The translations under genes and the position numbers were made by a program. From the NCBI GenBank assembly GCA_947474705.1, contig CANJJS010000017.1:1-64000 (forward strand): DNA of 64,000 bases. The letters run 5' to 3'. Below, one piece after another: positions 1 through 9,408 of this stretch. Each line of letters begins with the position of its first letter. The first letter of the stretch is position 1. Source of the stretch: Acetobacteraceae bacterium. Lineage in GTDB: Bacteria; Pseudomonadota; Alphaproteobacteria; Acetobacterales; Acetobacteraceae. The notes under the pieces are model-generated. The model worked only from the letters and a program-made list of their open reading frames with translations, was not told where the DNA came from and did not search any database.

Positions 1-42
1 AGGGGCCATGCCATGACCGGAACCGGTCATGGCATGGCCCCT
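1..42. repeat. Perfect 20-bp inverted repeat (hairpin)
   Basis: Two 20-bp arms (AGGGGCCATGCCATGACCGG and its exact complement) are separated by only AA, giving a 42-bp near-perfect palindrome at the very start of the window. No T-run follows, so it is not a typical intrinsic terminator. It abuts a 78-bp GC-rich repeat unit at 67-144. At 32.8-33.1 kb another hairpin is flanked on both sides by the same 78-bp unit. I infer that this is the centre and right half of a similar element whose left half lies outside the window. Confidence 0.85.
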
Positions 43-66
43 CCCACGGCACTCCAAATCGATCGC

Positions 67-144
67 GGTCCAGGGGACGTTCCCCTGGCGGGTTCGAAGG
101 GCGGCGCCCTCGCGGGGTTTGGGGCAGCGCCCCGACGTTTCCCC
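67..144 (+). repeat. 78-bp GC-rich dispersed repeat, copy 1
   Basis: This segment contains the string GGCGGGTTCGAAGGGC and the mini-palindrome GGGGCAGCGCCCC. It recurs at 32833-32910 (reverse orientation) and 32995-33072 (same orientation). All three copies are 78 nt. Spurious ORFs translated through copies 1 and 2 share the peptide WRVRRAAPSRG, which is how the repeat first shows itself. It is noncoding and lies just upstream of mtaB. Confidence 0.75.
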
Positions 145-207
145 GAACGAGTACCTCGCCATTGGCCCCTTTCGGGCGGTGGGCGGGGCGGATAAGACGG
201 GTGGATC

Positions 208-1436
208 ATGACATTGGACATTCTCACGTTCGGTTGCCGCTTGAACGCTTATGAAAGCGAGGCGATGCGCGGCCTCGCCCAAGGTGTGACGGACACGGTG
301 ATCGTGAACACCTGCGCCGTGACGGCGGAGGCGGAGCGTCAGGCGCGTCAGGCCATTCGCCGGGTGGCGCGCGAGCGGCCGGACGCCCGCATTGTCGTCA
401 CGGGCTGCGCGGCGCAGATCGATCCGGGGGCATGGGCCGCGCTGCCCGGCGTGCATCGCGTGCTGGGCAACACGGAAAAACTGTTGCCGGAGAGTTGGGC
501 CGAGGGCGCGGGGTCAGAGGTCGGCGACATCATGCGCGCCAAGGAAACCGCGGCCCATTTGGTGACGGAGTTCGCGGGACGGGCGCGGGCGTTCTTGCAG
601 GTCCAGCAGGGTTGCGATCATCGCTGCACGTTTTGCGTGATCCCGTTCGGACGCGGTCCCAATCGCTCGGTTCCCATCGGCGCCGCCGTGGCGCAGGCGC
701 GGGCGCTGGTGGAGAGCGGGTTTCAGGAAATCGTGCTGACGGGGGTCGATATCGTCTCTTACGGCCCCGATTTGCCGGGCCGGCCGCGTCTGGGCCAGTT
801 GGCGCGGCGGTTGCTGGCGCAGGTGCCGGATCTGAAGCGGTTGCGCCTGTCCTCTCTGGACCCGGCGGCGATCGACGAGGATTTGTGGCGGCTGATCGCG
901 GAGGAGCCGCGTTTGATGCCGCATCTGCATTTGTCGTTGCAGGCCGGCAGCGACCTGATCCTGAAGCGGATGAAGCGCCGGCATCTGACGGAAGACGCGC
1001 GCGCCACCATCGCGCGTGCCCGCGCGGCGCGGCCGGGGATCGCGATCGGCGCCGATCTGATCGCGGGCTTCCCCACGGAAACCGAGGCGCTGTTCCAGGA
1101 AACCCTCGATTTCGTCGTGGAACACGCGCTGCCCTACCTGCACGTCTTCCCTTACAGCGAGCGTCCAGGCACGCCCGCGGCGCGAATGCCCGCCGTGCCG
1201 AAGCCGGAGCGCAAAGAACGCGCGGCCCGGCTGCGCGCGGCGGGGGAGGATGCGTCGCGCGTCTTCCTGGCGGCGCAACACGACAAAATCGTCTCGATCC
1301 TGACCGAGAGCGGCCAGACCGGACATACCGAGCATTTCGCGCCGGTGCGGCTGACCGTCGAAACCCGGCCGGGCCAGGTGCTCGCCGGACGGGTCATCGG
1401 CACCGAACAAGGTTCCCTGTTGGCGGAGGCGGCCTG

Positions 1437-1437
<1 letters not shown>
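208..1437 (+). CDS. mtaB: tRNA (N6-threonylcarbamoyladenosine(37)-C2)-methylthiotransferase MtaB
   Basis: MtaB is a radical-SAM enzyme that adds a methylthio group to t6A37 in tRNAs that read ANN codons. The 409-residue protein has the UPF0004 N-terminal domain with three conserved cysteines (C10 in FGCRLN, C36 in NTCAVT, C67 in VTGCAAQ) that ligate the auxiliary 4Fe-4S cluster. The radical-SAM motif CDHRCTFC (C136, C140, C143) follows. CRLN and the short C-terminal region favour MtaB over MiaB or RimO. The ATG follows GGGTGGATC. The stop codon overlaps the ftsY start as TGATG, so the two are translationally coupled. The usual alphaproteobacterial neighbour upstream, dapF, would lie outside the window. 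Confidence 0.93.
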
Positions 1438-2396
<959 letters not shown>

Positions 2397-2540
2397 CGCC
2401 GCCTCGGCCACGGCGGCTACGCGAAGCGCCGCTCCAAAGGCATTACACGCGGAGCGAGAGACGTCGGAAATGTTTACAATCCGCCGGAAACGTTCTCCGC
2501 CCGATAAGACAAGTTCATGTTTTACCTACATTTTCTAAAG

Positions 2541-2555
2541 TGGCACGAATCGTGC
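2541..2555 (+). promoter_or_regulatory. Sigma54-like promoter / palindromic site
   Basis: TGGCACGAATCGTGC has the GG and GC dinucleotides at the invariant sigma54 (-24/-12) spacing, and the first half is an exact TGGCAC. The -12 half is GTGC rather than TTGC. The same bases form a 6-bp inverted repeat, GCACGA-A-TCGTGC, so it could be a regulator site instead. It sits in an unusually AT-rich patch about 105 bp upstream of the small membrane-protein gene at 2661. Confidence 0.4.
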
Positions 2556-2660
2556 TTACTTCTGTCTTCAAGACGCGAGGCCGGTGTCGCCACCTGACCG
2601 ACTCGTCGATTGCCAGCGCGCGTGGGGACGTGGCGACTGGGCAATAAGGGGAGAGTAAGT

Positions 2661-2846
2661 GTGATCGATGAAGACGAAGACCGGGTGTTCCGGCTTTTGA
2701 CTCCCGTTGTGCTGGTCCTGATCCTGATCAGCGCCTGCGCGATACGTTATGTGCCCGGCGAGGTCGCCGCGATCGCGGTCTCCTGGATCATGCTGTCCAT
2801 CTCCGTCGGCATCGGCTTCGGCCATTGCGTGCGGAACGAACCATAG
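2661..2846 (+). CDS. Small two-helix membrane protein, unknown function
   Basis: I do not recognise this gene. The ORF track starts it at 2610, but the GTG at 2661, 4 nt after GGGGAGAG, has a proper ribosome-binding site and gives 61 residues. The product is an acidic N-terminus (IDEDEDR), a hydrophobic helix (LLTPVVLVLILISACAI), a short PGE turn and a second hydrophobic helix (AIAVSWIMLSISVGIGF), so a hairpin inner-membrane protein is likely. It is monocistronic between ftsY and the convergent dnaE, and has its own AT-rich upstream region with a sigma54-like element. Coding is supported by the Shine-Dalgarno site and the amphipathic pattern, not by homology. Confidence 0.55.
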   Translation: MIDEDEDRVFRLLTPVVLVLILISACAIRYVPGEVAAIAVSWIMLSISVGIGFGHCVRNEP

Positions 2847-2853
2847 GCCGCCC

Positions 2854-2897
2854 CGCGTAACACGCGCGTTTCGTCTACGCGTAACACGCGCGTTTCG
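2854..2897. repeat. Two direct copies of a 20-bp sequence
   Basis: CGCGTAACACGCGCGTTTCG occurs at 2854-2873 and again at 2878-2897, separated by TCTA (24-bp period). Each copy holds a small CGCG-TAACA-CGCG hairpin. The pair lies in the 69-bp gap between the convergent small membrane-protein gene and dnaE, where a bidirectional transcription stop would be expected, but there is no T-run. Confidence 0.7.
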
Positions 2898-2915
2898 CCG
2901 CGGGCACGGCGGCGT

Positions 2916-5900
2916 TCACATCTCGTCGACCCGTTCCACACCCGCCAGCCCCGCCAACGCCTGCGTCAGTCTGGGCGTTACGCTATATCCCCCGGGCAAC
3001 GCGATCTCCACGCTCCGCTCCGCCCCAAGCCGCGGCACCAAAATGACCCGGCCCTTGCCGGTCCCCTCGCGCGTCAGCAAATCGCGGATATGCGGCACCG
3101 TCTCCGTCTCCTTCAGCCACACCCGGATCGAGGCCCCCGCCGCCGCCGCCGCCTGATCCAACGGCGTCGCGTCGAACGCCGTCAGCCGGATCGAGTCACC
3201 GTCCATCTTCGCTTCGGCGGAAATCAGAACGTGCCGGCCCTGCCCGAGCGTTTCGCGCGACTTCACCAAAACCTCGCTGAAACACGTGACCTCGATCGAG
3301 CCGGTGGCGTCGGAAATCCGCACCCAGGCCATGCGGCTGCCGGTGCGCGTGATCCGTTCCTTGGTCGCGACCACCGTCCCCGCCAGTTTGACCCGCGTCA
3401 CGCCCGCCCGCGCCCGCGCCTCGACCTCGTTCGCCTTCACAACCCCCAGCCGCCGCAACGCCTGGGCGTAAGAATCGAGCGGGTGCGCGGTCAAATGGAA
3501 ACCGACCGCCTCGGCCTCGAACGCCAGCCGTTCCAGCAACGGCCAATCCGGCGTTTCCGGCATGCGTAAGGGTTCCGGCTTGCTCGCCTCGCCCCCAAAC
3601 AGCCCAATCTGCCCGCTCTCTTTTTCTTCCCGCTTCGCCTGCGCGCGCCGGACGATCGTTTCGGCCGCGGCGAACAACCGCGCCCGATTGTTGTCCAGAC
3701 TGTCGAAGGCCCCCGCGCGCACCAGGTTTTCCACCTGCGACCGGCTGAGCTGCTTCGGATCGATCCGGTCCGCGAAATCCGCGAGACTCGCGAAGCCCGT
3801 GCCGGCGCGCGAGTCCACGATCGACTGCATCGCCGCGAACCCCACCCGCTTCACCGCCGCCAGCGCGTAACGAATCGCCAGCGTCCCGTCTTCCAGCCGC
3901 TCCACCGAGAAATCCGCGTCGGAATTGTTGATGTCCGGCGGCAGGATTTTCAAACGCCCGCGTTCCGCTTCCTGCTTCAACGCGGCGAGACGGTCGGTAT
4001 TGCTCAACGCGAGACTCATACACGCCGCGATGAACACCTCGGGATGGTTCGCCTTCAACCACGCCGTCTGATACGCGACCAGCGCATACGCCGCCGCATG
4101 CGATTTGTTAAAGCCATAATCCGCGAATTTCGCCATGAGGTCGAACACCTCCTTGGCCTTCGCCGGATCGATGCCGCGGTCGATCGCGCCCTTTGTAAAA
4201 ATCTCGCGCTGCGCCTCCATTTCCGAGGCGATCTTTTTGCCCATCGCGCGGCGCAGCAGATCGGCGCCGCCGAGCGAATAGCCCGCCATCTTCTGCGCGA
4301 TCTGCATGACCTGTTCCTGATAGACCATGATGCCATAGGTCTCTGACAGGATGTCGTGAATCTCCGGGTGCGGCGCCTCCCAGGCCTCGCCGGCCTTGCG
4401 GCGGCAGTAATCCGGGATGTTCGCCATCGGGCCGGGACGGTAGAGCGCGACGGCGGCGATCAGATCCTCGAACCGGTCGGGCCGCATCTGTCGTAACGTA
4501 TCGCGCATGCCCTGGCCTTCCATCTGGAAGACCCCGCCGGCCTCGCCGCGCGCCAGCATTTCGTAGGATTTTTTGTCGTCCAGCGGCAGATGGTCGAGAT
4601 CGACGCTGATGCCGAGTTTCGTCAGGTAATTCTTCGCCCGGTCCAGGATGGTCAGCGTCGTCAACCCAAGAAAATCGAATTTGACCAGGCCCGCGAGTTC
4701 GACGTGCTTCATCGAGTATTGCGTGACCAGAAAATCCGATTTCGGGTCTTTGTAAAGCGGCACCAGTTCCACGAGGGGACGGTCGCCGATCACCACCCCG
4801 GCGGCATGGGTCGAGGCATGGCGATAAAGCCCCTCGATTTGCAAGGCGATTTCCAGTAGCCGCGCGACGCTTTCGTCGTTGTCGCGCATGTCCTGCAATT
4901 TCGGCTCGCCGTCCACCGCCTGTTTCAGCGTGACCGGTTTGGCGGGGTTGTTGGGGATCAGTTCGGCGACGCGGTTGACCTGGCCGTAGGGCAGGCCAAG
5001 CACGCGGCCGACATCGCGGACCGCCGCGCGGGCCTGCAATTTTCCGAAAGTGATGATCTGCGCGACCCGGTCCCCGCCATATTCCTTCCGCACGTATTCG
5101 ATGACCCGGTCGCGGCCTTCCTGGCAAAAGTCGATGTCGAAGTCGGGCATCGACACGCGTTCCGGATTCAAAAACCGTTCGAACAGCAAATTGAATTGCA
5201 GGGGATCGAGATCGGTGATGGTCAAAGCCCATGCCGCCACCGACCCCGCGCCGGACCCGCGGCCGGGACCGACCGGAATATTGTTCTGTTTCGACCATTG
5301 AATGAAATCGGCGACGATCAGAAAATACCCGGAAAATCCCATGCTCGCGATCACGTCGAGTTCGTAATCCAGCCGCTCCCGGTAACGGACCCGTTTCTCC
5401 GCGTCCGCGCCGGCGTCGTCCATGCGCCGTTCCAGCCCCTCGATGGCCATGGCGCGGACGGTTTCTTCTTCGTTCGATCCCTCGCGCACCTTGGGGCACA
5501 CCGGCAGCAGCGGTTTTCGGGTTTCGGCCATGATCGCGCAGCTTTTCGCGATGGCGAGCGTGTTGTCGCAGGCCTCCGGTAAATCGGCGAACAGCGCGCG
5601 CATGACGTTGGCGGGCTTGAACCAATGTTCCGGGGTGACGCGGCGGCGGTCTTTCTCGGACAGCAGCCGTCCCTCGGCGATGCAGAGCAGGGCGTCCTGC
5701 GCCTCGTGCATCGACGCCGTGGCGAACATGCAATCGTTGGTGGCCACGAGGGGGAGGCCGTAAGCGTCCGCCATGGCGATCAGGCCGGGCTCGATGGCGG
5801 CCTCGATGGGCAGATGGTGGCGGTGCAGTTCCACGATCGTCCGATCCGGAAAGGCTTCCGCCAGCGCCGCCAGGAGGCGGTCGGCTTCCTGCTTCTGGCC

Positions 5901-6338
5901 CTCCGCCAGCAACCGGGCGATTGGGCCGGTGGTGCCGCCCGTCAGCAGGAACAACCCCTCGGAGTGCGCGCACAGCACGTCCAGCGCCAGGCTGGGTTTC
6001 AGCGAGGGGTCGGTGTCCAGAAACCCGATCGACGAAAGCCGCTGTAAATTCGCCAGCCCCGCCGCGTCGCGCGCCAGCAGCACCAGCGGGTCGGGGTTCA
6101 GCCGCGGATTGTCGGTCCGCGCCAGCGCGACCTGACAGCCAATGATGGGCTGGACCCCTTTGCCCGTGCAATACTGCGAGAATTCCAGGGCGCCGAACAG
6201 ATTCCCGGTGTCGGCGATGGCGACGGCGGGCATCCCCGCCTCCCGCGCCAGTGCCGCGATCTTGTCGGCTTTGATGGCGCCCTCGCTGAGCGAATAGGCG
6301 GAATGGACGCGGAGATGGACGAAATCGGCATGGGGCAT
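2916..6338 (-). CDS. dnaE: DNA polymerase III subunit alpha
   Basis: DnaE is the replicative DNA polymerase catalytic subunit. The 1140-residue protein has the full family layout. An N-terminal PHP domain (HLRVHSAYSLSEG at 8-20) is followed by the palm with catalytic PDFDIDF (398-404) and a third aspartate in KFDFLG. Next come the fingers (GPGRGSGAGS), helix-hairpin-helix and OB-fold (VKLAGTVVATKERITR) and the C-terminal tau/beta-binding region. Length is normal for DnaE1 (about 1140-1170). It is a single-gene minus-strand unit, with the start at 6338 near a divergent small gene. Nothing looks broken. The error-prone DnaE2 is shorter and lacks this context. Confidence 0.97.
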   Translation of the reverse strand: MPHADFVHLRVHSAYSLSEGAIKADKIAALAREAGMPAVAIADTGNLFGALEFSQYCTGKGVQPIIGCQVALARTDNPRLNPDPLVLLARDAAGLANLQRLSSIGFLDTDPSLKPSLALDVLCAHSEGLFLLTGGTTGPIARLLAEGQKQEADRLLAALAEAFPDRTIVELHRHHLPIEAAIEPGLIAMADAYGLPLVATNDCMFATASMHEAQDALLCIAEGRLLSEKDRRRVTPEHWFKPANVMRALFADLPEACDNTLAIAKSCAIMAETRKPLLPVCPKVREGSNEEETVRAMAIEGLERRMDDAGADAEKRVRYRERLDYELDVIASMGFSGYFLIVADFIQWSKQNNIPVGPGRGSGAGSVAAWALTITDLDPLQFNLLFERFLNPERVSMPDFDIDFCQEGRDRVIEYVRKEYGGDRVAQIITFGKLQARAAVRDVGRVLGLPYGQVNRVAELIPNNPAKPVTLKQAVDGEPKLQDMRDNDESVARLLEIALQIEGLYRHASTHAAGVVIGDRPLVELVPLYKDPKSDFLVTQYSMKHVELAGLVKFDFLGLTTLTILDRAKNYLTKLGISVDLDHLPLDDKKSYEMLARGEAGGVFQMEGQGMRDTLRQMRPDRFEDLIAAVALYRPGPMANIPDYCRRKAGEAWEAPHPEIHDILSETYGIMVYQEQVMQIAQKMAGYSLGGADLLRRAMGKKIASEMEAQREIFTKGAIDRGIDPAKAKEVFDLMAKFADYGFNKSHAAAYALVAYQTAWLKANHPEVFIAACMSLALSNTDRLAALKQEAERGRLKILPPDINNSDADFSVERLEDGTLAIRYALAAVKRVGFAAMQSIVDSRAGTGFASLADFADRIDPKQLSRSQVENLVRAGAFDSLDNNRARLFAAAETIVRRAQAKREEKESGQIGLFGGEASKPEPLRMPETPDWPLLERLAFEAEAVGFHLTAHPLDSYAQALRRLGVVKANEVEARARAGVTRVKLAGTVVATKERITRTGSRMAWVRISDATGSIEVTCFSEVLVKSRETLGQGRHVLISAEAKMDGDSIRLTAFDATPLDQAAAAAGASIRVWLKETETVPHIRDLLTREGTGKGRVILVPRLGAERSVEIALPGGYSVTPRLTQALAGLAGVERVDEM

Positions 6339-6382
6339 GGGCGGGAGTGTAAGCCGTCGCGTCGAGTCGCGGGAAGCGGGGC

Positions 6383-6649
6383 GTGAGCGGCGGGCCGGAG
6401 ACCGTCTGCCCGTGGGAGGAAATCCCGGCTTTTTTCAACCCAGGGGAGGTGCGGCGGTTTCTTGTGTGGATGGAAGGGCGGATCGCGGAGGGTCATGCGG
6501 CGGAATGCCCCGCGCGGGCGGGCGAATTGGACATGGGGTTTCGCCGGTTCCGTCACCTTCCGTCCGGCGATGTCTGGGAACTCTCCCCGCCCGACGGGCC
6601 CGCGGCGCCGGCGTTTCGCCCGGCCGGGGGCACAGGAAAATTCGAGTGA
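6383..6649 (+). CDS. Conserved-looking small hypothetical protein
   Basis: An 88-residue ORF divergent from dnaE, with a GTG start at 6383 a few bases after GGGAAGCGGGG. The sequence PWEEIPAFFNPGEVRRFLVWMEG followed by an acidic/amphipathic helix and MGFRRFRHLPSGDVWEL has the composition of a folded protein. It resembles short alphaproteobacterial hypotheticals with a W/F-rich helix, which is a recollection I cannot check. There are no transmembrane helices or cysteine motifs, and I assign no function. The reading frame is GC-rich with third-position bias like its neighbours. A longer overlapping ORF in another frame (6337-7125) runs antisense through the DUF5615 gene and is likely a shadow. 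Confidence 0.5.
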   Translation: MSGGPETVCPWEEIPAFFNPGEVRRFLVWMEGRIAEGHAAECPARAGELDMGFRRFRHLPSGDVWELSPPDGPAAPAFRPAGGTGKFE

Positions 6650-6708
6650 AGCAGACCTGGCGCGCCACCGCCGTTCTGGCCCGCGTGGGGGAATTCCAGG
6701 CTTGGAGG

Positions 6709-7080
6709 TCAAGGAAGTTTATATTGCCGTATCCGGCCGTCGCGGTCGATCTCGAACAACTGGTCCGTCGCGATGTTCGCTTCTTCAATCGCCTGCGCCA
6801 AGGCCGTGCCCAGGACGATCTGCCGGGCTCGCCCGGTCGCGCCCAGAAAGACGCCCATCCCAGGATGTGTGCCCGCCTTCCGGGCGAGCCCGCGAAAGTC
6901 GTCCGCGTTACTGGTCATGACGATACGTTCTTCCGCGATCGCAAAAGCCAGCACGGCGGGATCCGAGGCCCCGCTCAGGCCCGCCTCGTTGACGTGGACC
7001 GCGTCGAACCCGTGCACGTGGCGCAAATGCGAGGCCAGCATCGGCGACAAATTCTCGTCGATCAGGAAGCGTGGCGCCAC
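6709..7080 (-). CDS. DUF5615 PIN-like protein, putative toxin
   Basis: DUF5615 proteins have a PIN-like nuclease fold and are usually encoded directly after a DUF433 antitoxin-like gene. The motif FLIDENLSPMLASHL near the N-terminus and IVMTSNADDFRGLA in the middle supply the acidic residues typical of the fold. The ORF track starts at 7137. I prefer the GTG at 7080 because family members begin just before FL(I/V)DEN, and this gives 123 residues with only a 19-nt overlap with the upstream gene. The ribosome-binding site is weak, suggesting translation coupled to the antitoxin. Toxic activity is inferred from the family and pairing only. Confidence 0.7.
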   Translation of the reverse strand: MAPRFLIDENLSPMLASHLRHVHGFDAVHVNEAGLSGASDPAVLAFAIAEERIVMTSNADDFRGLARKAGTHPGMGVFLGATGRARQIVLGTALAQAIEEANIATDQLFEIDRDGRIRQYKLP

Positions 7081-7625
7081 GTCTTGCCGGCGGGTCTGCC
7101 ACGCGCAGGATTGGCCGAAGCGTAAATCGCCGCGCACTCGACGGTGTCAGGGTCGAGATACGGATAATCCTCGACGATACTGTCCACCGTATCGCCCCCT
7201 TCCAGCCGTCCGAGGATCGCCTCCGCGGTAATCCGCGTGCCCCGGATCGTCGCGGCCCCCCCCATGATGGCGGGATCGTGGACGATCGCTTCCCGCGCGC
7301 GTTCGTAAAGCGCCATGCGGCGGCGAACGCCGGACAACGCCTTGCCCGCGTCGATATGCACCCACTCGCCAATTGAAACGGTCGAAGTATCGCCAGCCTC
7401 CAGCGCGGATTTTAACAGCCGCCAGGCGTCGCCATGCGAAAGCCGGACCTTCGCGGGCATCGATCTCACCAGCGCGAGCGCCAACAGCGCTGTCTCATCC
7501 AACTGACGCCGATGCGTCTTTCGGTCGCGGCGCGCGGGAAGCTGCCGGGACGCAATGGCCTTCCTCACCGCGGATAGTGTGACCCCGGACATGGCGGCCG
7601 CTTCGCGGGGGGTATAGCCGGGCAT
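7062..7625 (-). CDS. DUF433 protein with N-terminal helix-turn-helix, putative antitoxin
   Basis: A 187-residue protein. Residues about 1-60 look like a MerR/excisionase-type helix-turn-helix (YTPREAAAMSGVTLSAVRKAIASRQLPARR). The C-terminal half carries the DUF433 signature (DPAIMGGAATIRGTRITAEAILGRLEGGDTVDSIVEDYP). DUF433 proteins are commonly paired with DUF5615 nucleases, as here, and the HTH suggests self-repression. The next gene overlaps its 3' end. A palindrome, CCTTGA-TT-TCAAGG, lies 19-32 bp upstream of the start and is a plausible operator. The DUF433 call is secure; the antitoxin role is by association. Confidence 0.75.
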   Translation of the reverse strand: MPGYTPREAAAMSGVTLSAVRKAIASRQLPARRDRKTHRRQLDETALLALALVRSMPAKVRLSHGDAWRLLKSALEAGDTSTVSIGEWVHIDAGKALSGVRRRMALYERAREAIVHDPAIMGGAATIRGTRITAEAILGRLEGGDTVDSIVEDYPYLDPDTVECAAIYASANPARGRPAGKTWRHAS

Positions 7626-7643
7626 CGGCGTGGTCTATCGTCT

Positions 7644-7657
7644 CCTTGATTTCAAGG
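7644..7657. promoter_or_regulatory. Palindrome upstream of the DUF433/DUF5615 pair
   Basis: CCTTGATTTCAAGG has perfect 6-bp arms around TT and lies 19 bp upstream of the HTH-DUF433 start codon. Its place in the leader of an operon whose first gene encodes a helix-turn-helix protein makes it a candidate autoregulatory operator. There is no experimental or comparative support in hand. Confidence 0.35.
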
Positions 7658-7800
7658 TAGGTGCGCGGCGGGTCCGATGCAATCGGAATGAACCGCCCGC
7701 TCTTGACCCGCTCCACGCTTCCCGCGCAGTACACCCCCAAATCCCCAGGCCCGGCCGCGCAGGCCTGGGCCGGTATCCATAGCCGGAGAGTCTCCCCCCC

Positions 7801-8256
7801 ATGGCTGGCCTCTACTACGAAGAATTCTCGGTCGGGCAGGAATTCGTCCACGCCTGGACCCGCACGGTGACAGAGGCCGACAATGTCCTCTTCACCACCA
7901 TGACCATGAACGTCCAGCCGCTGCATCTCGATGCCGAGTTCGCCGCGGCCACCGAATTCGGCAAGCCCTTGGTGAACTCCATCTTTACCCTTGGCCTCAT
8001 GGTCGGCGTCTCCGTCAACGACACCACCATCGGCACCACCGTCGGCAATCTCGGCTTCTCCGACGTCAAATTCCCCAAACCCGTCTTCGCCGGCGACACG
8101 CTGCGGTCCCGCACCAAGGTGCTTGCGATGCGCGAGAGCAAATCCCGCCCCGACGTCGGCATCCTCGAATTCGAGCACACCTGCTGGAACCAGCGCGGCG
8201 AGATGGTCGCGATCTGCCGCCGCCAGGCGATGATGCGCAAGAAGCCCGCCGCCTGA
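7801..8256 (+). CDS. MaoC-like (hot-dog fold) hydratase
   Basis: A 151-residue single hot-dog domain of the MaoC dehydratase family, whose members usually hydrate 2-enoyl-CoA thioesters. Visible family features are [11 protein letters not shown] at the start, the catalytic-loop region [21 protein letters not shown] (Asp/His of the hydratase motif), and a C-terminal sheet ([29 protein letters not shown]). Proteins with this N-terminus often act in acyl-CoA or mesaconyl-CoA metabolism, but the substrate cannot be told from sequence. Its stop overlaps the following efflux adaptor start (TGATG), an odd pairing of a metabolic enzyme with an RND system that implies co-translation. Confidence 0.85.
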   Translation: MAGLYYEEFSVGQEFVHAWTRTVTEADNVLFTTMTMNVQPLHLDAEFAAATEFGKPLVNSIFTLGLMVGVSVNDTTIGTTVGNLGFSDVKFPKPVFAGDTLRSRTKVLAMRESKSRPDVGILEFEHTCWNQRGEMVAICRRQAMMRKKPAA

Positions 8257-9404
8257 TGCGCTTTTTTCTCCTACTGGCCACGCTGCTCGCCGCCACGCCC
8301 GCTTTCGCCCAGGCCCCCGGGGGCCCGCCCGCGGTGGGCGTGGTGACGGCGGAGCCCGCGACCGTGACGGAAACCTCCGAATTCACCGGGCGCGTCCAGG
8401 CCACCGGCCGCGTCTCCCTGACCGCCCGCGTCACCGCCTTCCTGGAAGAACGCCTGTTCGCGGAAGGCACGGAGGTCGCCGCCGGCGAAATCCTTTATCG
8501 CCTGGAACGCGGCCCTTTCGAGGCCGATGTCGCGCGCCAGGAAGCCTCGGTCGCCGACATCAGCGCGAAACTGGCCAATGCGACGTCCCAGTTGAACCGC
8601 GCGCAAACGCTGCTGCAAAGCCAGGCCGGAAACCGGGTGAACGTGGACGACGCGATGACCGCGCAGCGCTCCGCCGCGGCGCAATTGTCGGGCGCACAGG
8701 CGGCGCTGCGGCAGGCGCGGATCAATCTGGATTACACGGAGATCAAGGCGCCGATCGCCGGCCAGATCAGCCGCACCGCCGTGACGCCGGGCAATGTCGT
8801 CTCGCCCAGCACCGGCGCGCTGGCGACGATCGTCAGCCAGGATCCGATGTATGTGACCTTTCCGGTGGCCGTGCGCGTGCTGACCGAACTGCGGACGCGC
8901 TACGCGGGGAAGGGGGGGCTGAACGCGGTCCGGGTCCGCCTGAAACTCCCCGACGGCACCGCTTACGACCAGACCGGCCGGATCGATTACGTCGATCCCT
9001 CCGTCGCGCCGGGCACCGACACGATCCTGGTCCGCACCTCCATCGCCAACCCCGTCCGCGGCACCGCCGCGCCCGGCCGGCCCGTCGATCGGATGCTCGC
9101 CGACGGCGCCTTCGTCACCGTCGCCGTCGAGGGCATCGAGCCCGTCAAGGCCCTGGGCGTTCCCCGCGCCGCGATCCTGACCGACCAGAGCGGCAATTTC
9201 GTCTATGTCGTCGCCGCCGAGAACAAGATCGAACGCCGCAACGTCCAACTGGGACAGTCCACCCCGTCCCTGGCCGTGATCGCCAGCGGCCTGAAGCAGG
9301 GCGAGACCGTCGTCCTCGAAGGTCTGCAACGCGTCCGGCCGGGCATTCAGGTGAACCCCGGTCCGGCCGGCCCCCGGCCGCCCGCCGCCGCGCCGGGACG
9401 CTGA
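8256..9404 (+). CDS. RND efflux periplasmic adaptor (membrane fusion protein)
   Basis: Periplasmic adaptor of the AcrA/MexA family, linking the inner-membrane RND pump to an outer-membrane channel. The 382-residue protein has an uncleaved-lipobox-free signal peptide ([18 protein letters not shown]). A barrel-sandwich half-domain ([19 protein letters not shown]), an alpha-hairpin ([22 protein letters not shown]), the second lipoyl half ([16 protein letters not shown]) and the beta-barrel/MP domains follow. It overlaps the MaoC gene by one base and is 4 nt from the pump gene. No TolC-type channel gene is nearby, so a channel encoded elsewhere would be needed. The substrate is not predictable. 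Confidence 0.92.
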   Translation: MRFFLLLATLLAATPAFAQAPGGPPAVGVVTAEPATVTETSEFTGRVQATGRVSLTARVTAFLEERLFAEGTEVAAGEILYRLERGPFEADVARQEASVADISAKLANATSQLNRAQTLLQSQAGNRVNVDDAMTAQRSAAAQLSGAQAALRQARINLDYTEIKAPIAGQISRTAVTPGNVVSPSTGALATIVSQDPMYVTFPVAVRVLTELRTRYAGKGGLNAVRVRLKLPDGTAYDQTGRIDYVDPSVAPGTDTILVRTSIANPVRGTAAPGRPVDRMLADGAFVTVAVEGIEPVKALGVPRAAILTDQSGNFVYVVAAENKIERRNVQLGQSTPSLAVIASGLKQGETVVLEGLQRVRPGIQVNPGPAGPRPPAAAPGR

Positions 9405-9408
9405 TCGC

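Noticed and set aside
1-42. Perfect palindrome as an intrinsic terminator of an upstream gene
   Set aside because: No T-run follows on either strand and the loop is only 2 nt; similarity of the flank to the element at 33 kb favours a repeat element.
432-1436. Extension of the ftsY ORF back to 432
   Set aside because: Overlaps mtaB completely; FtsY N-terminus MALGSFFNRLKEGL starts at 1437, coupled to the mtaB stop.
2854-2897. Direct repeats after dnaE as a regulator array
   Set aside because: They lie between the ends of convergent genes, where promoter operators are not expected; only reported as a repeat.
4108-6438. 776-aa minus-strand ORF overlapping dnaE
   Set aside because: Arg/Pro/Gly-rich shadow in another frame of dnaE; the dnaE frame has all polymerase motifs.
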